The notes under the pieces: model-generated
Told to the model about the DNA's origin: nothing
Database searches by the model: none
The model's input: the letters and a program-made list of their open reading frames with translations, nothing else
Translations under genes and position numbers: made by a program
In this document: positions 24,590 to 37,362 of the stretch, in pieces
How positions within the stretch are numbered: position 1 is the stretch's first letter
Layout of the letters: every line of letters begins with the position of its first letter
NCBI GenBank assembly: GCA_028023455.1
Contig: JAQFVV010000023.1
Span: forward strand, 1,727,501 to 1,791,500
DNA from: Epiperipatus broadwayi
Taxonomy: Eukaryota > Onychophora > Udeonychophora > Euonychophora > Peripatidae
Length of the DNA stretch: 64,000 nt
Reading direction: 5' to 3'

Positions 24590-24901
24590 GTATTTTATTT
24601 TCATAATAATAATAATTACAAAGACATGTTCTATTATATATTCCACAATTTCATTTCCAGTTCATTCAAAAAATTATGATTTTAGTTTCAGTAACAAAAA
24701 ATATTTGTAAGATTTTATTAAATGAAAAATTTAGATAAAACAATAGTCTTTAATATTTTAATGGAGTGGTTTAAATGTCTTTAAAGATTAATTGAATTAG
24801 CTAATAATATTACAGCAATTGAATGTCATTCTATTCACAATTCATATTTTTATATCAAATGTTTACATGATTCTCCAAGTTTATTTTCAATGCTTCTATT
24901 A

Positions 24902-25386
24902 ATTTAGTCCAGTGGTCTTCAACCTTTTCACACCTGCGGACTGGTAAAAATAAGGATAAGGTTTTTTGGACCAGCAGAAGTCTATAGATAAATTTTCTTA
25001 AAGATGTAAACAGCTTAGCCTTAGATGAAGTTATATATATATATGGAGTTTGTATAATAAAAAACGTTTTTTTTTTTAATTTTGAATTTTTTTAGAAAAA
25101 TAATAAAAAATTTAATTATATCCCCCCCCCCCCATAAACATCTGTTATAACTAGAAAAACAAATTAATTTATGTATGACTGATTAGATTTTGTTCTGTTT
25201 TTTTTTTTTTAATCAGGTAAAAGAGCGATGAAAAAAATAAATAAAAATTGTTTATATTAATTAAAAGTTTAAAATCTTATTATTTTGTTATTAAAACTTT
25301 CTTGCCAGTCTATCGTGGACCAGCAAAAAACTTCTACGGACCGGCACCAGGCCGCGGATCGGTGGTTGAAGACCACTGATTTAGTC
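24902..25386. mobile_element. hAT-type non-autonomous DNA transposon with 8-bp TSD
   Basis: The element proper is 24910-25378 (469 bp). Terminal inverted repeats are CAGTGGTCTTCAACC and GGTTGAAGACCACTG, perfect over 15 bp. Subterminal GC-rich inverted parts (ACCTGCGGACTGG and the facing CCGGCACC..GCCGCGGATCGG) extend the ends. ATTTAGTC lies immediately outside both ends (24902-24909 and 25379-25386), a perfect 8-bp duplication diagnostic of hAT. The inside is low-complexity with T and C runs and no transposase, so mobilisation would have needed an autonomous partner. Confidence 0.93.
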
Positions 25387-25426
25387 TATATATTCTACTT
25401 CAAAGATACCTACTATAATCTTGGGT

Positions 25427-25583
25427 AATCAGTTATCAATAGATGATAGAATCATGTCTTACATTTTCAACTAGTTTTGGCTAATGATCTTTATCAATCC
25501 ACTGTGCCTCCTTGAAGATGGCCAATAGCCAGAACTAGTCTAGAAATCTGGATTTGACACTATCATTTAGTATCTATTGATTA
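25427..25583. repeat. Foldback with shared core motif
   Basis: The outer parts TAATCAGTTATCAATAGATG and TAGTATCTATTGATTA are inverted copies. The inner parts CAACTAGTTTTGGCTAATGA and AAGATGGCCAATAGCCAGAA..CTAGT are too. The AACTAGTTTTGGCT core is shared with several other repeats here. No coding. Confidence 0.65.
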
Positions 25584-25757
25584 AATAAGCAATTATTTTA
25601 TCTAGCGCTGTGTTTACAATTATATTACATTCAAATATCAGCCTTTCAAGCTAATTGAGAACGCGCCTTTTGAGAGTATTCATTTATTTAACACTCTCAA
25701 AAGGTGCGTGCTCAATTAGCTTAAAGGCTGATATTTGAATGTAATATCTATTGATTA
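25584..25757. repeat. 125-bp inverted repeat bordered by 13-bp direct repeats
   Basis: Inverted arms of about 55 bp (25622-25676 and about 25693-25746) run from ATATTACATTCAAATATCAG through AGCTAATTGAGAACGCGCC to a short AT loop. TATCTATTGATTA occurs at 25571-25583, just left, and at 25745-25757, overlapping the right arm end by 2 bp. This is either a target duplication or the shared edge with the previous foldback. Confidence 0.7.
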
Positions 25758-26326
25758 TAAAACTTACAATTGCTGGTTGTAAAATTGAGTAAATAAAATA
25801 GAATACTTGATTTACTTATATATTTTGTAGTTACTTAAGTTAAGTAAATGAAAATGTAATGATTTTTTTATTACATCATAATTATCAAAGCATTAAGATA
25901 TAATTAAGAGTTTAATCTGTAACTGTGTTAATATCTTCTATAGTAGCAAATATATAAACAACATATTGCATGCACAAGTTAATATAAGCATCCACATTCT
26001 CATATTGAAATGATTATTGTACATTCTTCTATATGATTCTTTATTGGTTACAATTCAAAATATTTTATATTTCAATTTATAAAGTTTTCCATTTCCTTTC
26101 ATAATAAAATAATAATTATTAAACTTATTTTCTATTTTTAGTTTAGAAAAAAATTTTCTGTAAATGTGGTCATTATTATTGTATTTCATAATTAATATGG
26201 TCGTAATCATTATTATTGACATCTAGGAGCGTTAATACCATAGAAATTTTTTTTATTTGCTCATTTTAATAATTTATTTTTTATTATCACTGTTTAAATT
26301 TTTATATACTCTATAAAGAAGAGCAG

Positions 26327-26591
<265 letters not shown>

Positions 26592-27365
26592 GCAAACCTT
26601 CAAAAGTTCCAAATGACAGTGCAATTTAATTCCTAAACTAGTTTTTAGATTTAGCCTTTATCAGTGATAATTTGGAATTCAAAAACTGAATCATTGCAGT
26701 TATGCATTTTGCAGTGACATTTAACTCTCTTTATTATTATCAAACTAATAGCCTAAAATTTAAAAAAAAGTTTTGAATCCAAATCAACCTTGCTTATATA
26801 GTTATATAAATATTATACTAGATTAGTGACTATATATTTTAATAACCTCAGTCCTATTTTAATTATGATTTTTATGACTAAAAATGTTAATACCAACCCA
26901 ATAATACTTAGTTGATTACCTCAGTTTTATTCTAATTAGAATAAGATTTTCTATGACTAAGAATAGATAATACCAACATAATAATACTTACTTCATTCTT
27001 TCAGCTTATTATAATATTGCAAGCAACAGCAGTTTCTCTTTTTCTATTCTAGCATCAGCTGAACTCAAGTAGAATAATCAGTGATTACTGGATGTATTGC
27101 ATTTTAATCCTTAGTCAGACCAGTTTTTATTTTTGCCTTTATCTATGAGGACTTGAGATTCAAAGTTGGAATCAATGAGTTAAGCATCTGGAATCCTTCT
27201 TTAATCATTTTTTACTATCAAGTTAATTTGAAATTTAAAAAAAAATTTGAATTTTAAGTTCTCATTGATAAAGGCAAAAATTAAAAACTGATCTGGTGAA
27301 TGAAGATTAAATTGCATTCATACCTGGTAATCACTGAGTGCTCTATATTATAATAGTTGTTCTAA
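26592..27365. repeat. Cluster of foldback repeats with the shared core
   Basis: Three segments carry the ACTAGTTTTT..GCCTTTATCA..GA core or its complement: 26634-26670, 27115-27160 and 27255-27300. Around them are inverted pieces such as CTGGATGTATTGCATTTTAA (27088-27107) facing ATTAAATTGCATTCATACCT (27308-27327), making 27080-27350 a loose foldback. The loop holds AAATTTAAAAAAAAATTTGA. No coding. Confidence 0.6.
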
Positions 27366-29154
27366 AACCTGTTCTTGTTTATAATATTATGGTAAAATCT
27401 CAATTTTACTGCAGAGTAAATAAATTATTAATGCTTAATAGTGTACCAGTCAAAACATGTTGATCCATCTAACATGAGCTGGAACTCAATGAAACATACT
27501 TCAAACCCAGTCAAGCCTGAGATTTAGATCAGGGACCAACCTAGATTCAAACCCATTCCACAAGCCCCAGATCAAATACCCAATGAATAACATAATAGTG
27601 ATGGCACATGAGAATTAATTCTTAAGTCCGGCCCATTAAAAGAGCAAAAGAGACAATGAGACACATTTAACAAAAGAACACACATACATGTTGGAATGTA
27701 TGGAAGTGGAGAGAAGATAATTCAAACTACATAAGTTGGCTTGAATAATAAAACATTTAATGAAACAGTAAGTTAATTATATATTTATTTTAGTGTGTGT
27801 GACAAGATGATCTACGTGGAGGTAGAGAGGAACATACAATTGATCATGCTATTTTGATTCATATGCTCTTATGAATAAATGACATAATATATATATACAT
27901 AGGTATATTTGGTGGGTGAGATCAAGATGTCAGTCATTTGATTACAAAACAAACAACATTTTTAAATTAACGCTTTAGTGGTGGTTCTGAAGGGTGATGA
28001 TTAATCTTCAAATTTCTGGAGAGTTCTAAGAATCATTATATATATTACATAAATTCTTTTCACGCCGTTTAAGTCGTGAAAATCAATAAAATATACTTTA
28101 AAATGGTTTACTTATTAAGGATAATATTTGTGAATATTTAGTAAAACAACATACATTTAAATCAAATTTATTTACTTAGTAAACAAAATACTTTTAACCA
28201 TTCTTTAAATTCGGATTTAAAAAGAAAAGAACGCTTCACCTTTCTAACATATGTATACTCTTAAATAAATGGGATAAATTGTGATAGTGGGATTTTTTTA
28301 AAATAAGAAGAAAGCAATATTATTAAGTAAACTAATCACTATTATTGGAAAGATATATATACATAATCAAAGCATAATTTTATGGTTACAGCATTGAAAT
28401 GAGGCCATTAAATAAATAAATTAATAAGGAAATAAACAGTGGTGCCGATATAAAGGCAGAAGAATCCAAAGTGATATCATGCTTCCAAATGAAGAAAACA
28501 AAGTGTCTAAGAGTCCCTTTTCTAGGGCACTGCTTAGAGAATTTTTACTTAGGCTTGGCGTGGTCCCCAGGGTTCTCTGGTGCAACCAACGCGAGAGGCC
28601 TGTTATACGAAAATGATCCTGAAGGTCAACTGTCTGTGGGATAGGGCATGAAGAAAGTCTATGGTTTCGAACTCTTCGCAACCCTCCAAGATTAGAATCA
28701 TGTAATAAAAGAAATTAAGCCATATATCAGCAACACAATAGAACCTTATGTCTTTAATGACATGAAAAGGAAATTACTATTTTAAAACACATGAACCCCA
28801 CTCAAATGCTATAATTTAGGCAATTAATGCTATGCTATGTATATATATATGGGAAAGATTTAATTCATACAAAATAGGCTTTAAAATTTACCCCCCCCCT
28901 TCCTTTCCTTGCTGTTTAACAGACTGAAATCCCACCCTCGCAATTTTATAACTTGAGAATAATCAAGTCTTTGAAATATTAAGAGTATAGCATTATAATA
29001 TGGATAATATAAAAAACAATAACAAGAAGAAATCACCTTTTTAGAATTAAGTGAGCGACATAAAAATATTTGATAGTGTTAATTTTTCGGTAATTTAAAA
29101 ATTATACATAAAGAACATTTTTTAAAGACATTTTTAAGAAAATCATGAAATTAG
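27366..29154. other. Non-coding intron sequence with an unexplained GC-richer patch
   Basis: Most is AT-rich and featureless. About 28430-28685 stands out by balanced base composition, with GGCTTGGCGTGGTCCCCAGG and GCGAGAGGCCTGTTATACG. It is open on the minus strand for 86 codons (28421-28681) but shows no family motif. On the plus strand the same stretch also reads open for about 60 codons up to a TGA near 28644. I cannot tell whether it is a transposon piece or a retained gene fragment. Confidence 0.35.
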
Positions 29155-29310
29155 ATTAACACAACATCACATGACCACCACTTCTTATGCTTGTGTATAA
29201 TTGTATAGCTAGATGGGGATTTTATGCACAAGCCTTCTGGCATCCATTGATTACTCTAGCTTGCTGTGTGTGCTAATACGTATAGTCAGGTTTATCTGTT
29301 TTAAATTAGG
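29155..29310 (+). repeat. Family B 3'-end fragment
   Basis: ATTTTATGCACAAGCCTTCT and GGCATCCATTGATTACTCT match family B (54385-54420). CATCACATGACCACCACTTC just upstream matches the terminal piece of the 17.5-18.2 kb palindrome. A diverged partial copy. Confidence 0.65.
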
Positions 29311-31230
<1,920 letters not shown>

Positions 31231-31237
31231 TTGATCT

Positions 31238-31798
31238 AGTTTCTAACTCTATCCTTCACTGATGATAGCAAATAGCTTGAAAAAATAAAAAAATGAAAAT
31301 AAAATGAAAGAGATAGTTAATTCTGACTCTTTTGTCATTTATGTAAACACATTTTACACTTGTTTCGGTGGTTTTGGTAAAACACCATTTATTGATCATA
31401 AATAACAAGTGATAGTAAGTTACGTGAATAATTTGTTTTTGTTTTTCATAAATGTACCTTTAAAGGTTTCTTGCAGTGATATATATTGCAGAGACTTTGA
31501 CTATGTGGTGAAACTGAACTGAGATCAGACCATATAGATATCTGGCTTGTTAGATTGAGTTTGAAGACTTTACCGGTCTGAAAAATTCATCCTTGCAAAC
31601 TGATAGAAATGTTTTGCATAAACACTTGGAGTCAGTTTCTAACTCTATTCTTCACTGATGATAGCAAATAGCTTGAAATCAGCTGATCTGAGGGTGAGCA
31701 AATGAAAGAGATAGTTAATTCTGACTCTTTTGTCATTTATGTAAACAAATTTTACACTTGGTTCGGTGGTTTTGATAAAACGCCATCTATTGATCATA
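31238..31798. repeat. Direct repeat pair of about 165 bp
   Basis: 31238-31400 and 31634-31798 match closely. They start AGTTTCTAACTCTATCCTTC, contain ACTGATGATAGCAAATAGCT and GAAAGAGATAGTTAATTCTG, and end at a TTGATCATA block. The first copy has a short A-rich stretch replacing ATCAGCTGATCTGAGGG of the second. The intervening 233 bp is unrelated to the copies. The first copy directly abuts the GATA array. Confidence 0.82.
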
Positions 31799-34121
31799 TA
31801 TATATATTTTGAGCTGCACCTAATATATTTTGATTTTAATAAAAAGAATTAATTATAAATAATAGTAAAAAAAATATTAAAAGCTAAATTTTATAACTTT
31901 TTAGGTTCCCCTCTCAAACATATACATAAAATAAATATACATGAATATAGGAGTGGGATGGAACATAAGGTTTAAACATGGGTTAATAATTTGACAAGTA
32001 TGAAGGACCATGAAGCTCAATCATTAATTAGGATTGACTGTTTCAATAGCTTGCCAAATGTATTTTTATACTTTATGTCATAATCATGTGCCACAGCTAA
32101 TCTGTAATAAGTTGAAAGATTCGAGTAATGTTGTATTGGTACTTGTATCTTTTTATTAGTGTATTAGTGTATTAGTTATTTTTTTTATTATAAAATGCAT
32201 GAATATGTGGCTATTGCAATTTCAGTATTTTTTGTCAACAAACAGTTACAGCTGTTATTAGAAAATTAAGCTTTATTTTTTATCAATAAAGCAAAGTATC
32301 TATACACAGGATGCACGTATTTTAGGCCTGATTTAATAGGTTCTATACCTCTTTTTATTCTAATTGCCTTATTAATCATATTTTATGACAGCAAAGATAG
32401 TAAGGATTATTTTTTGTAACAAAAAGTCTCAACATTCACCATTATGTTTTACAAAGATAAATTTAACAACAATAAATTTAACAACTTAAAAAATCTTATA
32501 ACCAGAACCGTAGTATTTTTAATTTATTCAATTGAATGAAAGAAAGTAAAAAAACAAATTCAACATAATCATTTGAATGAATCTTTTGTACTTTACTTGC
32601 CATTTGAATTCTCAAATGCCACATGACCTAAGCAATAGTATCATATAATTAACATTGTAACTGGTAGCTTTTTTTTTACCCTGTGCAGTTTGATGCCATG
32701 CTAGCATAGGAGATTCTAGAGTTAAAGGTAACTGTTTGTATCTCTAATGAGGAAAGTAAAAAGAAACTCCACTTGATCAATTGATGAGAATTATTTATTC
32801 ATCCTTCCACTCGAGTTCTTAAATATTGCATGAACCTCTTGACTAACTGACAGTATAAATAAAATGAATGATTTTTATTTTATACAGTTTAGCACAGCAG
32901 TGTGCATAGCACACTCAGAGCTAAAGATTTATGGATTAATTCTAAGCTGAGGAAAGTAAACAAAAATCAGTTATAACTGTTGGACTTCCCCTTGGGTGCT
33001 TGAATAACTTTATGTTGATTTCATTTTAATTAATGTATGAAAAAAATGAATTGAATTATTAATAATTTATTAATAACTAAATTAATAATTTATTGATAAA
33101 TATATTTTATAATATGAATCAAACAAAAAATTATAATTGTTATTTTGGAAACTTCTTGTCAAATCCCTGTAACCTAGATGATAGGAGAAAATCCGATTTA
33201 ATTAGCAATATATGTAGCTCAGTTAAGTATTAAATTTTTGTTTTACGGTAAACAGATAACTCTGTGTGATTTGGTATAGTGGTAGATTCTGTAACCTAAG
33301 TTTCCCATATCACATATAGTTCTAGAAACTTTTGGCATTTGAATTTCTTATGAATTCGCAAGCAATAAATTCATTTGATTATTTTTTTATTTTATTTAGT
33401 AAATAGATACTGATTTTAAAGCAAAATCATCAAATGAAAAAAATAATTTTCATTCTTATAATTTATTAATCAAAAAAGATAGTTTGTTGCATATTAATGT
33501 GTTTTTTTTTTTAGTTAAAAGTATTCAAAATGTGATGTTACAGAGGATAGAAAATGCAAAATTCATCATCAACAAAGAGCTTGTTAGTTGCTAAAATACT
33601 GATTATATGTCAGTTTTTCATAAAATATTTTTCCGCCTTATTATTTATTTATGTTTTGTTGTACTTTTAATTTAGGTGATAAAAATTAGAATGCATCTTT
33701 GATTCTGGAAAATCTAGAACTCGCCAAACATACTATTAGTTTCATAAAGTACAGTTATATAGAAATTGTAATCTCATTTAAAAGTACAATAACAACAGTT
33801 ATTTCCTTGGCCTGCTAATCTATGAGAAAAATCTCCCTATGTTCTTATATAATCTGAGAGATAAATTAAAAGTTTAAAAAGTGAGATTAAACAAATTTAT
33901 CATTAAAAAACAAGTAGAATTTTTATTAAAATTATTTATATTTACATCTAAAACCATGTAAAAGTTTTCTAATATATATATGATTGTTTATAATTATTTG
34001 AATGGTAACTTATATGTGGAATATAGTATTTTAACCCTTCTGTGTCAAATGAACTAAATGGAAAAAAATAAAATCCAGCTCTGAAGAAAGAACATTGCAA
34101 ACACATGGAAATGTTAGCTAC
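31799..34121. other. AT-rich intron sequence with diverged repeats
   Basis: Blocks like GCAGTTTGATGCCATGCTAG, GAGGAAAGTAAA and CTCGAGTTCTTAAATATTGC recur in altered form at about 32690-32830, 32885-32960 and again near 44850-45010, suggesting an old dispersed repeat. No gene was recognised. Confidence 0.45.
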
Positions 34122-34126
34122 ATTTT

Positions 34127-34946
34127 TGTAGTGTTTTGTAAAATTGGCAGACATGTTTGTGCACTACAGAAAAACTAGAATGTATTCGAGAGGTTGTTTT
34201 TAGATCGCATGCTGATAACTGTGGAATTTAATTAAGGCATTGACATAATGGCGATCGATAATTCCTAATATTTGCTGATTGCAAATATTTCTAGATAAGA
34301 GGTTACCTTATTGGACAGTGTATTGATTGATTGTTGCAGTTATCAGAAAGTGATAAGAAGACTAGGTAACAACTACACAGGGCAGTAATTAGAGGAAAAC
34401 TCCAGTAGAGAGCAGTCACACAGTATTGGAGTAGCAGACAGTATTGAGTGCATCTACAGTAGAGTTACTGTTCAATTCCCGTAGGATATATCTGGCGTCA
34501 GTCACAGTGCTTACTACGAAGAGTTTGTGTACAGCTAAACTGGACTGGGGCTAAGATATGCCCATTGTGAACTGTTTTGTAGCAGCCTGCCTGAAAGAAC
34601 ATCGTGGGAATTGAATTTTAGTGAACTGTAGAAATAGACTCATTGCAGACCATTCGTTGGAGAGCATCTGTTTGCAGACCATTCGTTGGAGAGCCTCCAT
34701 TTGCAGACCATTCATTGGAGAGCATTTGTTGCAGACCATTCATTGGAGAGTATTTATGGTAGAGCATTCTTTGCATATTATTCATTGGAGAGCATCCATT
34801 GCAGAGAATACAGAGTGTATTCAGAGCATTCGTTGCAGACCATTCATTTAGAAAGCATCCACAGCAGAGCATTCATTGCAAGAGAACATCATGGGAATTG
34901 AACATAGTTATTTGCTGACCACACAGTCATACTTGCGGATATAACA
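34127..34946 (+). repeat. LTR1 of the TRIM-like array (820 bp)
   Basis: TGTAGTGTTTTGTAAAATTG start, GCGGATATAACA end. It has a minisatellite at about 34646-34880, flanked on both sides by a GAACATC(A/G)TGGGAATTGAA direct repeat. It lacks the extra 29-bp terminal segment (CATTGGCACAGTCAGACTGG..) present at the end of LTR2 and LTR3. Confidence 0.87.
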
Positions 34947-35270
34947 TTGGTGCAGTCGCATTTGGAAGCTTGAGTAGCGAATAAGTTTTGAACAACAAGT
35001 TTAGCTATAAATGGGGAAACCTGGTGAAAATGGAAATCCCAGTTAGTATAACGTTAACAACAGAAGTGAAAGTTTGGAAATAAAATGCTTGCACAGTTAA
35101 CATCGGAAGCTGAGGCCCACTATGCTTGTGCAGTCACCATTGAACATAACTGGCGAAAAAGTTTCAGTAGCAGTTTGAATCGAACATTTCTGAGTGAAAT
35201 AACAGGAAAGTAGGAATAGAAAAACAACACCAAGGAATCGCAACAAGGGTTTTTCTGGAGTGGAGGGAGA
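34947..35270 (+). other. TRIM-like internal region 1 (324 bp)
   Basis: It begins TTGGTGCAGTCGCATTTGG, a primer-binding-site candidate differing by one base from internal 2, and ends with the polypurine tract GGAGTGGAGGGAGA. Between them are GCTATAAATGG and GGAAATAAAATGCTTGC and no coding frame. Confidence 0.82.
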
Positions 35271-36140
35271 TGTAGTGTTTTGTAAAAATGGCAGACATGT
35301 TTGTGCACTCCAGAAAAACTAGAATGTATTCGAGAGGTTGTTTTTAGATCACGCGCTGATAACTGTGGAATTTAATTAAGGCATTGACATAATGGCGATC
35401 AACAATTCCAAGAAATATTTGCTGATTGCAAATATTTCTAGATAAGAGACATTATCTTATTGGATGGTGTATTGATTGATTGTTGCAGTTATCAGAAAGC
35501 GATAAGAAGACTGGGTAACAACTACACAGGGCAGTAATTAGAGGACAACTCCAGTAGAGAGCAGTCACGCAGTATTGGAGTAGCAGACAGTATTGAGTGC
35601 ATCTACAGTAGAGTTACTGTTCAATTCCAGTAGGAGATATCTGGCATCAGTTGCAGTGCTTACTACGAAGAGTTTGTGTACGGCTAAATTGGACTGGGGC
35701 TAAGGTATGCCCATTGTGAACCGTTTTTGTAGCAGCCAGCCTGAAAGAACATCGTGGGAATTGAACTTTAGCGAACTGTAGAAATAGACTCATTGCAGAC
35801 CATTCGTTGGAGAGCATCCGTTTGCAGACCATTCGTTGGAGAGCATTCGTTGCAGACCATTCATTTGGAGAGCATCCATTGCAGAGCATTCGGTGCAGAC
35901 CATTCATTGGAGAGCATCCATGGCAGAGCATTCATTGCAGACCATTCATTTGGAGAGCATCCATTGCAGAGAATACAGAGTGTATTCAGAGCATTCATTG
36001 CAGACCATTCATTTGGAGAGCATCCGCAGCAGAGCATTCATTGCAAGAGAACATCATGGGAATTGAACATAGTTATTTGCTGACCACACAGTCATACTTG
36101 CGGATATAACATTGGCACAGTCAGACTGGCGGATATAACA
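35271..36140 (+). repeat. LTR2 of the TRIM-like array (870 bp)
   Basis: The same start as LTR1, and an expanded minisatellite at about 35785-36047. The end shows a 29-bp tandem duplication, GCGGATATAACATTGGCACA followed by a second GGCGGATATAACA, so ACA ends exist at 36111 and 36140. Confidence 0.87.
35785..36047 (+). repeat. LTR minisatellite (shown for LTR2)
   Basis: Alternating 24-35 bp modules built from GCAGACCATTC(A/G)TTGGAGAGC, ATCCATTGCAGAGCATTC and CATTTGGAGAGCATCC. The equivalent arrays in LTR1, LTR3 and the solo LTR differ in number and order of modules. An inner GAATACAGAGTGTATTCAGA palindromic insert occurs once in each of the three LTRs of this array. Confidence 0.87.
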
Positions 36141-36464
36141 TTGGCGCAGTCGCATTTGGAACCTGTGAGTAGCGAATAAGTTTTGAACAACAAGTTTAGC
36201 TATAAATGGGGAAACCTGGTGAAAATGGAAATCCCAGTTAGTATAACGTTAACAATGGAAGTGAAAGTTTGGAAATAAAATGCTTGCGCAGTTAACATCG
36301 GAAGCTGAGTTCCACCATGCTTGCGCAGTCACCATTGAACGTAACTGGCGAAAAAGTTTCAGCAGCAGTTAAATCGAACATTTCTGAGTGAAATAACAGG
36401 AAAGTAGGAATAGAAAAACAACACCAAGGAATCGCAACAAGGGTTTTTCTGGAGTGGAGGGAGG
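36141..36464 (+). other. TRIM-like internal region 2 (324 bp)
   Basis: Nearly identical to internal 1 and of the same length. The primer-binding-site candidate reads TTGGCGCAGTCGCATTTGGA. A polypurine tract abuts LTR3. Confidence 0.82.
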
Positions 36465-37357
36465 TGTAGTGTTTTGTAAAAATTGCAGACATGTTTGTGC
36501 ACTCCAGATAAACTAGAATGTATTCGAGAGGTTGTTTTTAGATCACACGCTGATAACTGTGGAATTTAATTAAGGCATTGACATAATGGCGATCAACAAT
36601 TTCAAGAAATATTTGCTGATTGCAAATATTTCTAGATAAGAGACATTACCTTATTGGATGGTGTATTGATTGATTGTTGCAGTTATCAGAAAGCGATAAG
36701 AAGACTGGGTAACAACTACACAGGGCAGTAATTAGAGGACAACTCCAGTAGAGAGCAGTCACGCAGTATTGGAGTAGCAGACAGTATTGAGTGCATCTAC
36801 AGTAGAGTTACTGTTCAATTCCAGTAGGAGATATCTGGCATCAGTTGCAGTGCTTACTACGAAGAGTTTGTGTACAGCTAAACTGGACTGGGGCTAAGGT
36901 ATGCCCATTGTGAACCGTTTTGTAGCAGCCAGCCTGAAAGAACATCGTGGGAATTGAATTTTAGTGAACTGTAGAAATAGACTCATTGCAGACCATTCGT
37001 TGGAGAGCATTTGTTGCAGACCATTTGTTGGAGAACATCCATGGCATAGTATTCATTGCAGACCATTCGTTTGGAGAGCATCTGTTGCAGAGCATCCGTT
37101 GCAGAGCATTCGGTGCAGACGATTCCTTGGAGAGCATCCGTGGCAGAGCATTCATTGCAGACCATTCATTGGAGAGCATCCATTGCAGAGAATACAGAGT
37201 GTATTCAGAGCATTCATTGCAGACCATTTGTTTGGAAAGCATCCGCAGAGCATTCGTTGCAAGAGAACATCGTGGGAATTGAACATATTTATTTGCTGAC
37301 CGCACAGTCATACTTGCGGATATAACATTGGCACAGTCAGACTTAACGGATTTAACA
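36465..37357 (+). repeat. LTR3 of the TRIM-like array (893 bp)
   Basis: Starts TGTAGTGTTTTGTAAAAATT and ends CTTAACGGATTTAACA after the doubled terminal segment. The minisatellite is at about 36985-37264. It is followed by ATTTT, matching the left flank of LTR1. Confidence 0.86.
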
Positions 37358-37362
37358 ATTTT

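Larger units (their letters stand above)
34122..37362 (+). mobile_element. Tandem TRIM-like LTR retrotransposon: three LTRs, two internals
   Basis: The order is LTR1 34127-34946, internal 34947-35270, LTR2 35271-36140, internal 36141-36464, LTR3 36465-37357. Each LTR starts TGTAGTG and ends ATAACA or TTAACA. Both internals are 324 bp, start with a primer-binding-site candidate (TTGGCGCAGTCGCATTTGGA) and end with a purine tract (GGAGTGGAGGGAG) directly before the next LTR. No gag or pol frame is present. ATTTT lies at both outer edges (34122-34126 and 37358-37362), consistent with a 5-bp target duplication; the solo LTR of the same family has a clear 5-bp duplication. This fits a terminal-repeat retrotransposon in miniature duplicated by recombination between LTRs. 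It depends on an autonomous partner for enzymes. Open frames of 60-116 codons inside are repeat-period artefacts. Confidence 0.88.

Noticed and set aside
28421-28681. 86-codon minus-strand frame as a gene
   Set aside because: No recognisable domain, no splice sites I could support and another frame partly open; kept only as an unexplained patch.
34646-37264. CRISPR-like array of short repeats
   Set aside because: The spacers are not unique, the modules vary and overlap, the setting is eukaryotic and the arrays are inside LTRs. It is a minisatellite.
34551-37325. Many open frames of 60-116 codons on both strands
   Set aside because: They lie in the LTR minisatellite, whose modules lack stops in several frames. 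The peptides are just the repeat read in different frames (WRASICRPFIGEH-like, NEWSATNAL-like), and the same happens in the solo LTR at 9138-9481.
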